A DNA stretch of 5,354 bases from contig DEAW01000010.1 of NCBI GenBank assembly GCA_002348315.1, forward strand, positions 7,017 to 12,370, read 5' to 3'. Under the pieces are notes generated by a model. It was not told the DNA's origin and did not search any database. It saw only the letters and a list, made by a program, of their open reading frames with translations. Positions within the stretch are counted from its first letter, which is position 1; each line of letters opens with the position of its first letter. The stretch is from Planctomycetaceae bacterium UBA2972. GTDB lineage: Bacteria; Planctomycetota; Planctomycetia; Pirellulales; Pirellulaceae. Shown here in pieces: positions 4,764 through 5,354 of this stretch. The position numbers were made by a program, and so were the translations under genes.

Positions 4764-5336
4764 ATGAAGGTCTTCACAACTGGACAGGTTGCCAAGATCT
4801 GTAAAGTGGCCCCGCGCACAGTTAGCAAATGGTTTGATTCAGGGCGTCTCAAGGGATATCGTATCCCTGGTTCGCAAGATCGTCGAATTCCCCGCGATTC
4901 GTTGATCAAGTTTCTTAAAGAGCATGGTATGCCTTTAGGAGATTTAGAAGATGAAGCAATGGCCAAAGTGCTGATCGTAGCTCAGGACCAGGTATTGATC
5001 GAAAATCTTAAACGAGAATTGCCGACCGAACGGTCATTTAAGGTAGCAGTTGCTGCCAGCGGATTTGAAGCTGGTATTCAAGCAGAAAGCTTCCATCCTG
5101 ACTGTATCATTGTCGATTTCTCAATTGGCAAAGTAGAATCACTTCAGATTTGCCAAAATCTGCGTCGCAACCCGGATTTTGCTGAAACGATTCTGATTGC
5201 TCTGCTACCGGACGTGGGAAGCCCTATGAGCTTCGATCGTTCGACCATCAACGAAACTTTCAAGAAGCCGTTTGATGCGAGCCTGTTAGCTGAACGATTG
5301 CGAACCCTGATTGGAAGTCGCAAAGAACTCGTCTAG
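4764..5336 (+). CDS. MerR/BldC-type helix-turn-helix protein fused to a degenerate response-regulator receiver domain
   Basis: A 190-residue, probably cytoplasmic DNA-binding regulator. Residues 1-55 form an excisionase/BldC-like winged HTH: FTTGQVAKICKVAPRTVSKWFDSGRL is the recognition unit, and RIPGSQDRRIPRDSLIKFL is the wing and following helix. Residues 68-185 are a receiver (REC) fold: KVLIVAQDQVLIENL (first strand and helix), PDCIIVDFS with the phospho-acceptor position D118, ILIALLPD (fourth strand) and FKKPF with the conserved Lys168. The acidic pair that binds Mg is replaced by A73-Q74, and the usual Thr/Ser after the fourth strand is Leu. Phosphorylation is therefore doubtful and a ligand- or protein-sensing pseudoreceiver is likely. 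HTH at the N-terminus with receiver after it is the reverse of the usual order. No sensor kinase is nearby. I recall similar fusions as widespread in planctomycetes; the target genes are unknown. The start is supported by GGAG at 4753. Confidence 0.85.
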   Translation: MKVFTTGQVAKICKVAPRTVSKWFDSGRLKGYRIPGSQDRRIPRDSLIKFLKEHGMPLGDLEDEAMAKVLIVAQDQVLIENLKRELPTERSFKVAVAASGFEAGIQAESFHPDCIIVDFSIGKVESLQICQNLRRNPDFAETILIALLPDVGSPMSFDRSTINETFKKPFDASLLAERLRTLIGSRKELV

Positions 5337-5354
5337 TCGACAGTAAAAAAGAAT

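Overview
The window looks like a chromosomal segment from a planctomycete of roughly balanced base composition, in the general style of Gimesia, Rubinisphaera or Planctomyces. This is an inference. It rests on the style of the last protein (a small MerR/BldC-type DNA-binding domain fused to a degenerate receiver), on the form of the RecR and RpoN proteins, on weak or absent Shine-Dalgarno sites before some genes, and on a long non-coding gap. I could not run a database search.

Positions 1-4031 hold four genes on the + strand: the 3' two thirds of dnaX (clamp-loader tau/gamma), a ybaB/ebfC nucleoid-associated protein gene, recR (recombination mediator) and rpoN (sigma-54). The gaps between them are 99, 11 and about 39 bases. 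dnaX-ybaB-recR is a common bacterial replication/repair cluster, and rpoN follows directly. dnaX contains an uninterrupted run of ten A residues exactly where domain III gives way to the linker. Both alternative frames stop within three codons of the run, so the gene is built to make a short gamma-like and a long tau-like product by slippage.

Positions 4032-4763 (732 bases) carry no recognisable gene but are far from empty. After a candidate rpoN terminator there are three exact and two degenerate copies of an 11-base word, several 18 or 36 bases apart. Next comes a tract of strong and partly mutually exclusive hairpins (about 4288-4545). Two more hairpins, one with a UNCG-type tetraloop, lie just upstream of the final gene.

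Positions 4764-5336 encode a complete 190-residue HTH-receiver fusion protein whose receiver keeps the phospho-acceptor Asp and the Lys but lacks the acidic pair. It probably acts as a transcription regulator, and the structured leader suggests that its own expression is controlled. No mobile element, CRISPR array, tRNA or rRNA was seen.
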